Shown: positions 24,173 to 33,631 of the stretch, one piece after another
Numbering within the stretch: the first letter of the stretch is position 1
Layout of the letters: each line of letters opens with the position of its first letter
Assembly (NCBI GenBank): GCA_965229115.1
Contig: CBDDIR010000003.1
Location: 3,100,001 to 3,164,000 of the forward strand
Length of the DNA: 64,000 bases
Reading direction: 5' to 3'
Source of the DNA: UBA7672 sp965229115
Lineage (GTDB): Bacteria; Pseudomonadota; Alphaproteobacteria; Caulobacterales; Hyphomonadaceae
Position numbers and translations under genes: made by a program
Notes under the pieces: generated by a model
The model's input: only the letters and a program-made list of their open reading frames with translations
Database searches by the model: none
Told to the model about the DNA's origin: nothing

Positions 24173-26047
24173 ATGAAACTGCGTTCAACACTGCGTCTCG
24201 CGGCGCTTGGTATTGGCTTGGGAATGCTGGCGCTTCCCGCCGCCGCTCAGGTCGCGCCGGACCATCCCGGCCGCGCCGTGTACAACAAGTCCTGCGCCAT
24301 GTGCCACGACAACCCGGGCGCGACACGCGCGGCGACGCTCGCCTCGATGCAGCAGCAAACGCCTGCCCGCCTGCGTGAAGTTTTGACGACCGGCGTCATG
24401 CAGCCGATGGCCGCGGGCCTCTCGGCGCAGGAAGTTACCGACGTCATCGCCTTCCTCACCGCCGGCCAGGCCGCCGCATCGGCGACGTGGACCGACGCCA
24501 TCATGTGCACGGCCGACAAGCGCACGGTCGACAGCGCAGCAACCATCGTGTCCGCAGGCTTCGGTGTTGATGGCAAACAGACGCGCAGCCTCTCCGCCGC
24601 GACCGCCGGCATCAAGAAGGCCGAGCTCGCGAACCTCGAGGTCGCTTGGGCGCTGGCTTTCCCCGGCCAGGGCGGCGGCACGGGCGCATCCGTGCTCAGC
24701 GACGGCACGATCTATGTCACGGGCGGCCAGAAGGTGCTCGCACTCGACGCCAAGACCGGCTGCGCCAAATGGGCTTACTCGGGCCAGTCACGCAACACGC
24801 CCGCCATTGGTGAGCTCAACGGCAAGAAAGTGGTCGGCCTGTCGGTTGGCCGCGACATCCACCTGCTCGACGCCGCAACCGGCGCTCTCATCTGGAAGGC
24901 CTCGGGCCAGCCAGTGACGGGCACGGGCGGCAACGTCCGCGGCGGCGTCATCTTCGCCAAGGACAAAGTCATCGTGCCGCTGTCCGCCTCGGGCGTGGCC
25001 ACCGCCGCGAACCCGCGTGCAGAGTGCTGCGCCGGCCATGGCTCGGTCGTGGCGCTCAATGCCAAGGACGGCAGCCACGCGTGGGAATACCACACCATGC
25101 CTGAGCCGGAATACAACGGGCAGGTCAGCTCGCTGGGCGTGAAGCAGAAGGGCCCGTCCGGCGCGCCGATCTGGTCGGTGCCGGTCTATGACGCCAAGCG
25201 CAACAACATCATCGTCACCACGGGCGAGAACACCTCGCACCCCGGCACGGATACGTCCGACGCGGTGATCGCGATCAACGCCGACACCGGCAAGGTGTCG
25301 TGGCAATATCAGGCCATGGCGGCCGACGTCTGGAACATGGCTTGCGACACGGGCTCTGGCCAGAACGGACCCAACTGCCCCGTCCTGTTCGGCGGCGACG
25401 GCCGCGACTACGACTTCGGCGCAGGCGCTGTGGTCGTCACAGTCGGCGGCAAGGATCTCGTGCTGGCCGGCCAGAAGTCCGGCCACGCCTGGGTGCTTGA
25501 TGCAGCGACCGGCAAGGTCGTCTGGAGCCAGCGCGTTGGCGAAGGCACGGCGCTGGGCGGCGTGCACTGGGGCATCGCAACCGACGGCGCGAACTTCATC
25601 GTGCCGATCAACGATCCACTCGGCATGTCGGCCAACAAGGCTTTCATCGCCAAGCCCGGCATGTTCGCCTTCGACCTCAAGACGGGCAAACCCGCCTGGT
25701 CCTATACCGCGCAACCTGACTGCGCGGGCGAGCGCAAGACGCTGGTCACCAACTGCGAAACCAAGTTCGGCTTCTCAGCGGCCCCGCTGGTCATCGACGG
25801 CGCCATCGTCGGCGCAACGCTTGGCGGACAGGTCTTTGTGTTCGACTCCAAGACCGGCGCCGTGATGAACAAGTTCGACACGGTCGGTCCGATCGCCACG
25901 ATCAACAAGGACATCGCCGGCAAGGGCGGCTCGATCGACAGCCACGCCATCTCGGCCGGCGCCGGAATGCTGTTCATCAACTCCGGCTACGGCTCGTTCA
26001 GCCAGACGCCCGGCAACGTTCTGATCGCCTACCGTCCCAAGAAGTAA
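24173..26047 (+). CDS. Periplasmic cytochrome c / PQQ-dependent dehydrogenase, polyvinyl-alcohol-dehydrogenase-like
   Basis: 624 residues. Signal peptide, then an N-terminal cytochrome c domain with heme motif CAMCH (about residue 43) and a distal Met candidate in GVMQPMAAGLSAQEVTDVIAFL. An eight-bladed PQQ-type beta-propeller follows, with repeated ALDAKTG, LLDAATG, AINADTG and VFDSKTG blade motifs. Cytochrome-first order, the RAECCAGHG segment and length fit the PVA-dehydrogenase-like branch. It would oxidise an alcohol in the periplasm and pass electrons to its heme. The true substrate is unknown. GGAGG precedes ATG 24173. Confidence 0.82.
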   Translation: MKLRSTLRLAALGIGLGMLALPAAAQVAPDHPGRAVYNKSCAMCHDNPGATRAATLASMQQQTPARLREVLTTGVMQPMAAGLSAQEVTDVIAFLTAGQAAASATWTDAIMCTADKRTVDSAATIVSAGFGVDGKQTRSLSAATAGIKKAELANLEVAWALAFPGQGGGTGASVLSDGTIYVTGGQKVLALDAKTGCAKWAYSGQSRNTPAIGELNGKKVVGLSVGRDIHLLDAATGALIWKASGQPVTGTGGNVRGGVIFAKDKVIVPLSASGVATAANPRAECCAGHGSVVALNAKDGSHAWEYHTMPEPEYNGQVSSLGVKQKGPSGAPIWSVPVYDAKRNNIIVTTGENTSHPGTDTSDAVIAINADTGKVSWQYQAMAADVWNMACDTGSGQNGPNCPVLFGGDGRDYDFGAGAVVVTVGGKDLVLAGQKSGHAWVLDAATGKVVWSQRVGEGTALGGVHWGIATDGANFIVPINDPLGMSANKAFIAKPGMFAFDLKTGKPAWSYTAQPDCAGERKTLVTNCETKFGFSAAPLVIDGAIVGATLGGQVFVFDSKTGAVMNKFDTVGPIATINKDIAGKGGSIDSHAISAGAGMLFINSGYGSFSQTPGNVLIAYRPKK

Positions 26048-26070
26048 GCGCGACCTAATCCACCAAATGC

Positions 26071-26104
26071 AAAGCCCGCGGTTTGCGCCGCGGGCTTTGT
26101 TCGT
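26071..26104. terminator. Bidirectional terminator between PQQ dehydrogenase and tadC
   Basis: An 11-bp perfect stem (AAAGCCCGCGG 26071-26081 with CCGCGGGCTTT 26088-26098) has T-rich sequence (TGTTCGTT) on the plus side and A/T pairs at its base, so it can act in both directions between the converging genes. Confidence 0.85.
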
Positions 26105-26123
26105 TTGGAGCTTTGGGCAGGGC

Positions 26124-27101
26124 TTACTTGCCGAGGCCCATTGCATCGATCTTGATGAAGGCCGGTCCGAGAATGACGAGGAACAGAACCGGCAGGAAGA
26201 ACACGATCATCGGAACCGTCAGCTTGGCCGGCAGAGCCGCCGCCTTCTTCTCGGCTTCGGTGATCCGCATCTCGCGGTTCTCTTTCGCCATGACGCGCAG
26301 GGCGGAGCCCATCGGCGTACCGTACTTCTCGGCCTGCACCAGCGCCATCGCGACGCCTTTGACGCCCGGGTGGTTGGTACGCTCGGCGAGGTTGTAATAG
26401 GCCTGACGACGATCAGCGAGGTAGGAGAGTTCAGCGGTCGTCAGCGCGAGTTCTTCGGCGAGTTCGGCGGAGGCGGTGCCGATTTCCTCACCGACACGGG
26501 CGAAGGCCTGTTCGATCGACATACCGGACTCGACGCAGATCAGCATCATGTCCAGCGAGTCAGGGAAGGCGCGCATGATCGAAGCGCGACGCTTGCCGAT
26601 CATGTTCTCGAGGTAAACGTTCGGGCCGTAGAAGCCCGCCGCAAAGCCGCAGACCACCACGCCGAGCTTCATCGTCGGCTGCAGGCCATGGTCGTTGACG
26701 AACCAGATATATACGAAGGCCGCAACGCCGAAGACGATCGGCAGCGCGAAACGGCAGAAGTAGAAGATCGAAACCGGCTTGGGACCGCGCAGGCCCGCTT
26801 GCGTAAGCTTCTTCAGCACGCCCGGGTCTTCCAGCATCTTTGCAAGGTCGAGCTTGTCGACGACCTTCTTCATGTTGCTGGTGTCTTGAACGCGGATCGA
26901 TTTCTTGGCTTCGCCTTCCAGCGCCGCCCTGCTCCGCTTGCGCAGCTCCTCACGACGGTTGGACACGGCCTTGAGACGCGTGGCCAGCTTGTCGTTGGAG
27001 AACGCAGGCGCGGCAATCGTAACGATCGTCGCGAATGTCGCCACGGCGGCAAAGGCCGAAGCCAGCGTCACCGGATCTGTAAGGAACGAAACCCAATCCA
27101 T
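26124..27101 (-). CDS. tadC: Tad pilus inner-membrane platform protein TadC
   Basis: 325 residues. Type II secretion F-like domain (RAFPDSLDMMLICVESGMSIEQAF) between transmembrane helices near residues 5-30, 110-155 and the C-terminal PMIVFFLPVLFLVILGPAFI. With TadB it forms the platform that couples the ATPase to pilus assembly. It is the last gene of the minus-strand Tad operon, 13 bases after tadB, and is followed by a terminator. Confidence 0.9.
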   Translation of the reverse strand: MDWVSFLTDPVTLASAFAAVATFATIVTIAAPAFSNDKLATRLKAVSNRREELRKRSRAALEGEAKKSIRVQDTSNMKKVVDKLDLAKMLEDPGVLKKLTQAGLRGPKPVSIFYFCRFALPIVFGVAAFVYIWFVNDHGLQPTMKLGVVVCGFAAGFYGPNVYLENMIGKRRASIMRAFPDSLDMMLICVESGMSIEQAFARVGEEIGTASAELAEELALTTAELSYLADRRQAYYNLAERTNHPGVKGVAMALVQAEKYGTPMGSALRVMAKENREMRITEAEKKAAALPAKLTVPMIVFFLPVLFLVILGPAFIKIDAMGLGK

Positions 27102-27114
27102 CTGGCGTTTCCCC

Positions 27115-28116
27115 CTAGATCGCGAAGTTGATCATGGAGCGCATGATGTAGATGCCCATGCCCATGAGCGCCGCAGCGATCAGCAGGATCAGATGGCCCA
27201 GATCCGTGGTGAACAGCGACATGATGTAAGCCGGCGTCGTGAAGTAAACGAGCAGCATGACGATGATCGGCAGCGAGCCGATGATCATCGCCGAGGCTTT
27301 TGCTTCCGAAGACAGCGCCTTGATCTTCTCACGCAGCAGCTTCCGCGAACGCAACACGTTCGACAGGTTGCCCAGCGCTTCCGAAAGGTTGCCGCCGGCC
27401 TTCTGCTGGATGTTCAGCACGATGTTGAAGAAGTTCACTTCCTGGATCGGCGTGCGTTGGTACATCTTGTCCAGCGCCTGCGGAACATCGACGCCCATCG
27501 CGATCGCATCGCACACCACCTGGAACTCGCCTGCGAGCGGCTGAGGGCTCTCCTTGGCGATCATCTTCAGGCACTCGTGCAGCGGCAGACCCGATTTCAC
27601 GCCGCGGACGATAACGTCGATCGCGTCGGCAAACTGGCTGATGAACTTCTTCTGGCGTCCGGCGATCTTCATGCCGAGGAACCAGCGCGGCGCGCCAAAC
27701 GCGGCCGCAAACGAGATGCCGACGTTCGCCAGCAACATCATGTCGGAATCGAGGTGCAGCCCGATGAACAGGCCAAGGAACGTCGCAACGCCAGCTGCGG
27801 CCGAGGCCATCCAGAACACCGGAATCGTGATGTTCATGCCGGATTGCTTGATCTTGTCTTCAAGCGACTTGCCGACCTTCTTCTTGCGGTTCGCCTCTTC
27901 GCGATCGCGCAGCGCCTTGGTCGTAGCGTCCATTTGCTTCTTGCGGGCAAGACCAGCGTTTTCCGCCACGCCACCCCGGCGCGTGCCATCGCTGATCGCC
28001 TTGAGGCGCTTGGACTGCTTGCCGCGATCGTTCCCGCCGGCAAACACCATTCCGACGCCAGCAATCGCAACGAAGGCGAGACCGGCGATCGCGTAGGTAA
28101 TCAGGTCGGGCGTCAC
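27115..28116 (-). CDS. tadB: Tad pilus inner-membrane platform protein TadB
   Basis: 333 residues. N-terminal membrane helix (YAIAGLAFVAIAGVGMVFAG), a charged Lys/Arg-rich cytoplasmic stretch, a pair of helices about residues 95-140, and a T2SS F domain (ISQFADAIDVIVRGVKSGLP). C-terminal helices include PIIVMLLVYFTTPAYIM. Partner of TadC. Its start codon overlaps the stop of cpaF by four bases (ATGA), indicating translational coupling. Confidence 0.9.
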   Translation of the reverse strand: MTPDLITYAIAGLAFVAIAGVGMVFAGGNDRGKQSKRLKAISDGTRRGGVAENAGLARKKQMDATTKALRDREEANRKKKVGKSLEDKIKQSGMNITIPVFWMASAAAGVATFLGLFIGLHLDSDMMLLANVGISFAAAFGAPRWFLGMKIAGRQKKFISQFADAIDVIVRGVKSGLPLHECLKMIAKESPQPLAGEFQVVCDAIAMGVDVPQALDKMYQRTPIQEVNFFNIVLNIQQKAGGNLSEALGNLSNVLRSRKLLREKIKALSSEAKASAMIIGSLPIIVMLLVYFTTPAYIMSLFTTDLGHLILLIAAALMGMGIYIMRSMINFAI

Positions 28117-29666
28117 TTGCTACCACCCTCTTCCAGCGCATCCAGGGCGCGGCCCAGATCGCCTTCCATGTTGAAGTATTTGGCGCGCTCCCAAAAGCGC
28201 GGACGACCGATGCCGGTGCCGCGGTGCGTGCCCTTGAGCCTGCCGTCCTTGTCTTCGCCATCGATCTCGAAGCGCATGACGTCCTGCGTCACGATCACAT
28301 CGCCCTCGAGGCCCATGACTTCGGTAATCGACACGATTTTCCGCGAGCCGTCGCGCAGACGCGAAGCCTGGATGACGACGTCGATCGAACCCACGATCAT
28401 CTCGCGGATCGTGCGCTGGGGCAGCGTGAAGCCGCCCATGGTAATCATCGATTCGAGACGCGAGAGAGCCTCGCGCGGCGTGTTGGCGTGCAGGGTACCC
28501 ATCGAGCCGTCGTGGCCCGTGTTCATCGCCTGCAGAAGGTCGAACGCTTCGGGTCCACGCACCTCGCCCACGATGATCCGGTCAGGACGCATACGCAGGC
28601 AGTTCTTGACGAGGTCGGTCATCGTAACGCGGCCCGTACCCTCAAGGTTTGGCGGACGCGTTTCGAGGCGCACGACGTGAGGCTGTTGCAGCTGAAGTTC
28701 GGCCGCGTCTTCGCAGGTGATGACGCGCTCGCCCGGCGCGATGAACGCCGTCAGCGTGTTCAGCAGCGTCGTCTTGCCCGAACCCGTACCGCCCGAGATC
28801 AGCGTGTTGCAACGCGAGGCGCCGATGATGCGGAGAATTTCCGCACCCGGCTCCGAGATCGAACCGAAGCCCACGAGGTCCGTGATCTTCAGCTTGTCCT
28901 TCTTGAACTTACGAATGGTGAGCGCAGGGCCGTCGATGGCCAGCGGCGGCGCAATGACGTTGACACGCGAACCGTCTGCCAGACGCGCGTCGCAGATCGG
29001 CGAAGCTTCATCGACGCGACGGCCGACCTGGCTCACGATCCTTTGGCAGATGTTCATCAGCTGCGCGTTGTCGCGGAAGCGGATGTTGGTGCGTTGGATC
29101 TTGCCGGCGACCTCAATGTAGGTCGTGCCCGCGCCATTGACCATGATGTCGGCGATGTCGTCGCGCGCCAGGAGCGGCTCGAGCGGACCGTAGCCGAGAA
29201 CGTCGTTACAGATATCCTCGAGCAGCGTTTCCTGCTCGGCGACGCTCATCACCACGTTCTTGATCGAGACGATCTCGATGACGATGTCGCGGATCTCTTC
29301 GCGCGCGGATTCCTGGTCGAGCTGAGCCAGCTGCGACAGATCGATCGTATCGATCAGCGCGTTGAAGACCTCGGTCTTGGTCCGATAGTATTCGTCCGAG
29401 CGGTTATCGACCTGCGCGACCTTTTCCTTCGGCGGCGGCGGCGGCGCAGTCTTGGCGGTCGGCTTGCTGCTCGACACCGAAGCCGGCGACGGCTTGGGGC
29501 CGCCAGCCGGACGCGGCGGAGGCGGCGGCGGGTCGCTGAGTGCAGCCGCAACGGCAGCAGCCGCTTTAGGCGGCGGCGGAGGCGGCGTGGTTAACCGCGG
29601 AGCTTCGGCCGCTGCGGCCGGCGGCGGGACACCAGGTCCGCCCGTCGTCGTGCGTTTGCCGAACAT
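28113..29666 (-). CDS. cpaF: Tad pilus assembly ATPase CpaF/TadA
   Basis: 517 residues. Residues 1-85 are a Pro/Ala-rich low-complexity extension with poly-Pro runs. The secretion ATPase follows: LLARDDIADIMVNG, Walker A SGGTGSGKTT (291-300), Asp-box GEVRGPEAFD (367-376) and the His-box TGHDGSMGTLHAN (383-395). It powers pilin polymerisation from the cytoplasm. It starts nine bases after cpaE ends. Confidence 0.95.
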   Translation of the reverse strand: MFGKRTTTGGPGVPPPAAAAEAPRLTTPPPPPPKAAAAVAAALSDPPPPPPRPAGGPKPSPASVSSSKPTAKTAPPPPPKEKVAQVDNRSDEYYRTKTEVFNALIDTIDLSQLAQLDQESAREEIRDIVIEIVSIKNVVMSVAEQETLLEDICNDVLGYGPLEPLLARDDIADIMVNGAGTTYIEVAGKIQRTNIRFRDNAQLMNICQRIVSQVGRRVDEASPICDARLADGSRVNVIAPPLAIDGPALTIRKFKKDKLKITDLVGFGSISEPGAEILRIIGASRCNTLISGGTGSGKTTLLNTLTAFIAPGERVITCEDAAELQLQQPHVVRLETRPPNLEGTGRVTMTDLVKNCLRMRPDRIIVGEVRGPEAFDLLQAMNTGHDGSMGTLHANTPREALSRLESMITMGGFTLPQRTIREMIVGSIDVVIQASRLRDGSRKIVSITEVMGLEGDVIVTQDVMRFEIDGEDKDGRLKGTHRGTGIGRPRFWERAKYFNMEGDLGRALDALEEGGSK

Positions 29667-29675
29667 GCCCTACTC

Positions 29676-31376
29676 CTACTTACCCAGCAGCTTTTTGAGC
29701 ATGGAGGGTTTTGCCGTCTGCACAGTGCGGCCGGTCAGTTGCGCTGCGAGCTGGTCGAGCCCCTGCGCCACTTTCGAATCCGGAGCGACGTCAAAGATCA
29801 TCTGGCCGTTGTTGGCGGCCGTACCGAACAGCTGCGCGTCGAACGGCAGGATGAGGGTCGGATCAATACCGATCGCTTGGCCGAAATCCTTCGCCGGAAT
29901 TTCCGGGCGCTTGGGCAAGCCGACCATGTTGAGGACAAGCTTCGGCGGATTGTCGTTCGGGCGAGCAGCCTTGAGGAAGTCGATCAGGTTCTTGCCATTG
30001 CGCAGGGAGGCCAGATCCGGACCCGCAACAACGATCAGCTCGTCAGCCGAGATCACGGTCGACTTGAACCAGTCGCTCCAGATGTGCGGCAGGTCGAGCA
30101 CCACAAACGGCACGGAACCACGCACCTGCTCGAGCACGCGGACATAGGTTTCCGGGTCGAGATTGTAGGTGCGGTCGAGCGTTGCAGGCGCCGTGAACAG
30201 CGACAGACGGTCGGTCGCCTTGGTGATCAGGCGGCCCATGACGGCGTCGTCGAAACGATCCGGCGACATCAGGGCGTCCGCGATGGTCGCAGCCGTATCC
30301 TGGTTGAAGTCGAGGCCGGTGGTGCCGAAGTTGAGGTCGAGGTCGACCAGCGTCGCGTTGACCTTGCAGCGCTCCGACAGGGCCCAAGCCAGGTTGTGCG
30401 CGACTGACGAGGCGCCAACCCCGCCCTTCACGCCCGTGACAGCCACGGTCTTGCCGGCGAACGGAGCTTCCGGATCGGTGAACAGGTTGCCGATCGAGCG
30501 GATCAACTGCACCGGATCGATCGGAGCAACAAGATATTCCGACACGCCGCGGCGCATCAGTTCGCGATAGAGACGGATGTCGTTGGTCTGGCCCAGCACG
30601 AGAACGCGAATGTTCTCGTCGCAGTATTCAGCCAGTGAATCGAGCTCGCTCAGCAGTTGGCGCGGATCGCCCGAGCTTTCGATGATGAGCAGGTTCGGCG
30701 TCGTCTCGTTGACGTAATACTGGATAGCCGCCGGCGTGCCGCCTTCGAAGACGTCCATCGTGACGTTCTTCATGCGGCGATCGTTCATGATCGTGCGCAG
30801 CAGGTTCAGCGAGGCGGTGCGGTTGCAGAAGCCATGCACCGTGATGCGCGGAATCGGGCGATCGCCCCCCGAGTGTTGCGCGCCGAAGGCATAATCAAAG
30901 CCAAGGCCCTGCCCGGCTGCGTGTTCCTCAGCCACCGGCTCCGCATCCATCGCGGTCAGCGGCGGCAGATCGTCTGCCGATGGCGAAGCCGGCTTCGGCT
31001 GCAGCCAGGCGTCATGCTGCGGCGGCTCGTCGGCGTGCATCATCGGAGGCGGCGGCGGATCAAAGTCTTCCGTCTCATCCGAGAAGTCGTCCTCGAATGC
31101 TTCCGTCTCGCCTTCCATCTCCACTTCGGCCTGCGGCTCCTCAGCCGAAGCCTCGATTGCATCTTCTGCGGGCAGAACGTGCATTGCGCGCGGCGGCGGC
31201 GTCATGAAGCCATCGTCGTCCATGCCGAACTCGTCGTCTTCGAATTTCGGCGCGCCGGTGTCGTTGCCGCGCAGAGCCGCCGCGAAGGTCGCGCCGAGCG
31301 GCGCGTCCATGTCGAGGTCAAGATCGTGCGCGAGCTGGTCCAGGTCGCTGTCGTCGTCAAACTTGTTGCCGCTCAT
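29676..31376 (-). CDS. cpaE: Pilus assembly protein CpaE/TadZ
   Basis: 566 residues. The first 160 are acidic and Pro-rich, probably disordered. A receiver-like atypical domain follows (about 175-300), then a MinD/ParA-type ATPase with deviant Walker motif GVKGGVGAS (315-323). TadZ/CpaE positions the Tad machine, usually at the cell pole. Sits between cpaD and cpaF in the conserved order. Confidence 0.92.
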   Translation of the reverse strand: MSGNKFDDDSDLDQLAHDLDLDMDAPLGATFAAALRGNDTGAPKFEDDEFGMDDDGFMTPPPRAMHVLPAEDAIEASAEEPQAEVEMEGETEAFEDDFSDETEDFDPPPPPMMHADEPPQHDAWLQPKPASPSADDLPPLTAMDAEPVAEEHAAGQGLGFDYAFGAQHSGGDRPIPRITVHGFCNRTASLNLLRTIMNDRRMKNVTMDVFEGGTPAAIQYYVNETTPNLLIIESSGDPRQLLSELDSLAEYCDENIRVLVLGQTNDIRLYRELMRRGVSEYLVAPIDPVQLIRSIGNLFTDPEAPFAGKTVAVTGVKGGVGASSVAHNLAWALSERCKVNATLVDLDLNFGTTGLDFNQDTAATIADALMSPDRFDDAVMGRLITKATDRLSLFTAPATLDRTYNLDPETYVRVLEQVRGSVPFVVLDLPHIWSDWFKSTVISADELIVVAGPDLASLRNGKNLIDFLKAARPNDNPPKLVLNMVGLPKRPEIPAKDFGQAIGIDPTLILPFDAQLFGTAANNGQMIFDVAPDSKVAQGLDQLAAQLTGRTVQTAKPSMLKKLLGK

Positions 31377-31390
31377 GTCCCGCCCCTGTC

Positions 31391-32071
31391 CTATTTCACA
31401 GCGTCGCTGATGGAGCCGTTGGCATCCTTGTTACGCGCCGCCGACGTGACTTCACCTGCGCGGTATTTCGAGAAGATGATCTGGCGGCGGCCCGTATCGG
31501 CCGGATCCAGACGCTTCTCGCCGACGAGATCGCCCGGATTGGCGATCTGCGCCGCAAGGTTCGCAGCCGTAGCGCAGCCGAACGACGGCAGCGCGAGGTT
31601 GGAACCTGTCCAGGCCATGTCGAAGCTCGAAATATCCGGGCAATTCGGCACCACCGCATTGTAGGTGCGATAGCTGATGATTAGCGGCGCCGAGCGTGCG
31701 CCCGTGCCGTCATAAGTGCCTTCGGAAATCTGGTTGTACGCGATGCCTTCCGCCAGCATCACGGCGCGAGCATCCGCTGCTGCGCGCATCGCGGAGATAT
31801 CATCCGGGCCATTGCTCGGCCGCGAGATGATCACGGCGCCGTGGCCCTCGTCCTGATAGTTGGCGGCGAAGTATTTCACCGCATCACGCTCCATCTCGCC
31901 CAGCTTCTCGCCGGCAACGATGGTGTCGATCTTGAGGTCAGCCGTCGTCTCTTCGACAACGATCTGCGCCTGCGCCCGGTTGGACCAGGCAATCTCCTCG
32001 GCCGAATGCTGGCAAGCGCCGAGGGCGAGCAGCGAAGCGCCGGCAAGCACGATCTGGAAACGCATGGACAT
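31391..32071 (-). CDS. cpaD: Pilus assembly lipoprotein CpaD
   Basis: 226 residues from ATG 32071, behind GGGGGAAG. Lipoprotein signal with lipobox ALGAC. The body contains ISYRTYNAVVPNCPDIS and SFGCATAANLAAQIANPGDL, the conserved CpaD Cys-containing segments. Outer-membrane lipoprotein that supports the CpaC secretin. Lies 13 bases after cpaC and 14 before cpaE. Confidence 0.92.
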   Translation of the reverse strand: MSMRFQIVLAGASLLALGACQHSAEEIAWSNRAQAQIVVEETTADLKIDTIVAGEKLGEMERDAVKYFAANYQDEGHGAVIISRPSNGPDDISAMRAAADARAVMLAEGIAYNQISEGTYDGTGARSAPLIISYRTYNAVVPNCPDISSFDMAWTGSNLALPSFGCATAANLAAQIANPGDLVGEKRLDPADTGRRQIIFSKYRAGEVTSAARNKDANGSISDAVK

Positions 32072-32084
32072 TCGTGCTTCCCCC

Positions 32085-33623
32085 TTAGTCAATGATGAAG
32101 CCGCTGGCGCCGCCTGGAGGCTTCGCCTTGTCAGCGCCCGAGCCGGGCACGGCGTAAACGTCGTTCAGTTTGCCGAACAGGAAGGTGCGCGCGTCGGTCG
32201 CCGTGACATAGCCACGGTCCGGATCGCGGAAGCCTTGCGGATCGGTCGGGTCGACCAGGTAGGGCGTCACGATGACGACCAGTTCGGTCTCTTCGTTCTG
32301 GAAATCGCGGCTGCGGAACAGGGCGCCCAGCACCGGCACGTCTTTCACGCCCGGAACGCTGTCGAGGTTCTGACGCGTCGTTTCCTGGATCAGGCCGGCG
32401 ATGACGAGGCTGCCGCCCGAGGGAATTTCAACCGTCGTTTCAGCGCGACGAACTTTCAGCGCGGGGATCGTGATCGTCTGGCCTGCAATCGCCTGCCCCG
32501 TGTTCGGATCAACCGTCACGCCCGACACCGACTGGAAACCGCCCTGCTGGCTGAGTTCCGACACTTCGACCGAAAGCTGCAGCGAGATGCGGCCCGCCGA
32601 CATGACAATCGGGGTGTAGCCGAGGCCCACGCCGAACGGCTTGAACTCGATCGAGATCTTGCCCTGGTCCTGCGCGACCGGAACCGGGAATTCGCCGCCG
32701 ACGAGGAACTTGCCGGCTTCGCCCGAGATCGCCGCGAGGTTCGGCTCGGCGAGCGTGCGCACGATGCCGACACGCTCAAGCGCATCGAGCTTCACGCCAA
32801 CAGCGCTCTGCGCCGCACCAGCGGTGAGGTTTTTGTAGCCCAGGTTGGCAGCAAGGCCGCCCAGCGCCGAACCCGCGATCGGGAATGCGTTGGAAGACTG
32901 CGCCGAGAAGTTGTTGTCGAAGCCCGTGCCCGAAAGCTGACCAAAGCCGATCGAGCCCGACAGGTTGATACCCATCTGCTTGATGACCGAGCGCTGCATC
33001 TCGACGAAACGAACCTTCAGCGTGACCTGGTCCTTGCCGTCGATCGCCATCAGGTTGAGGACCGAGTTGTCGTCCTTCGCATAGGTGCGCGCGAGCTGCA
33101 TGACGCGATCCGAGCCGGCGAGGTTCGGCACGTTGCCCGCGAGGATGATGCGGCCGTTGACCGCTTCAACTTGCACTTTCGATCCCGGCACGTGGCGCTT
33201 GATCAGCGTGCGCAGCTGATCCATGCCCGCGACACCGTCCGTCACCGAGATCTCGAGCACTTTGACCTTGCGGCCCGAGCGGTCGAGGAACACGACGTTG
33301 CTCTCACCCGGCGCGACACCCATGACAGCGATGCGGCGGCGATCGCGCGCCACCACGTTGGCGATCTTGTCGTTGGCGATGATGACGTCGTCGATGTCGG
33401 TATCGAACTCGATCATGTACGACTTGTTGACCGTCAGCGTCAGCGTTTCGGTCTGGCTGGCCGGAGCTGTCACATCGGGAACGGTGACGCGCTTCACAGG
33501 CGTGTCGCCATTGATCTTCGGCGCGCCGCTGAGCTCTGCGGGAGGCTGGGCCAGAACGCCCGGCGAGGCGATCGCAAGAACCGCCGCGAGGCTGACGAGC
33601 ACGAGATTACGGTTGACTGACAT
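32085..33623 (-). CDS. cpaC: Tad pilus outer-membrane secretin CpaC/RcpA
   Basis: 512 residues from ATG 33623 (GAGGT upstream). Sec signal peptide, pilus-formation N-domain (ANDKIANVVARDRRRIAVMG), a BON/N1-like segment and the secretin core. The core includes VGGEFPVPVAQ, EIPSGGSLVIAGLI, VPVLGALFRSRDF and ETELVVIVTPYLV. It forms the outer-membrane channel for the Flp pilus. Confidence 0.94.
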   Translation of the reverse strand: MSVNRNLVLVSLAAVLAIASPGVLAQPPAELSGAPKINGDTPVKRVTVPDVTAPASQTETLTLTVNKSYMIEFDTDIDDVIIANDKIANVVARDRRRIAVMGVAPGESNVVFLDRSGRKVKVLEISVTDGVAGMDQLRTLIKRHVPGSKVQVEAVNGRIILAGNVPNLAGSDRVMQLARTYAKDDNSVLNLMAIDGKDQVTLKVRFVEMQRSVIKQMGINLSGSIGFGQLSGTGFDNNFSAQSSNAFPIAGSALGGLAANLGYKNLTAGAAQSAVGVKLDALERVGIVRTLAEPNLAAISGEAGKFLVGGEFPVPVAQDQGKISIEFKPFGVGLGYTPIVMSAGRISLQLSVEVSELSQQGGFQSVSGVTVDPNTGQAIAGQTITIPALKVRRAETTVEIPSGGSLVIAGLIQETTRQNLDSVPGVKDVPVLGALFRSRDFQNEETELVVIVTPYLVDPTDPQGFRDPDRGYVTATDARTFLFGKLNDVYAVPGSGADKAKPPGGASGFIID

Positions 33624-33631
33624 GACTGACC

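Noticed and set aside
28224..29594. 456-codon plus-strand frame opposite cpaF
   Set aside because: Antisense shadow; the opposite strand has all motifs of the secretion ATPase.
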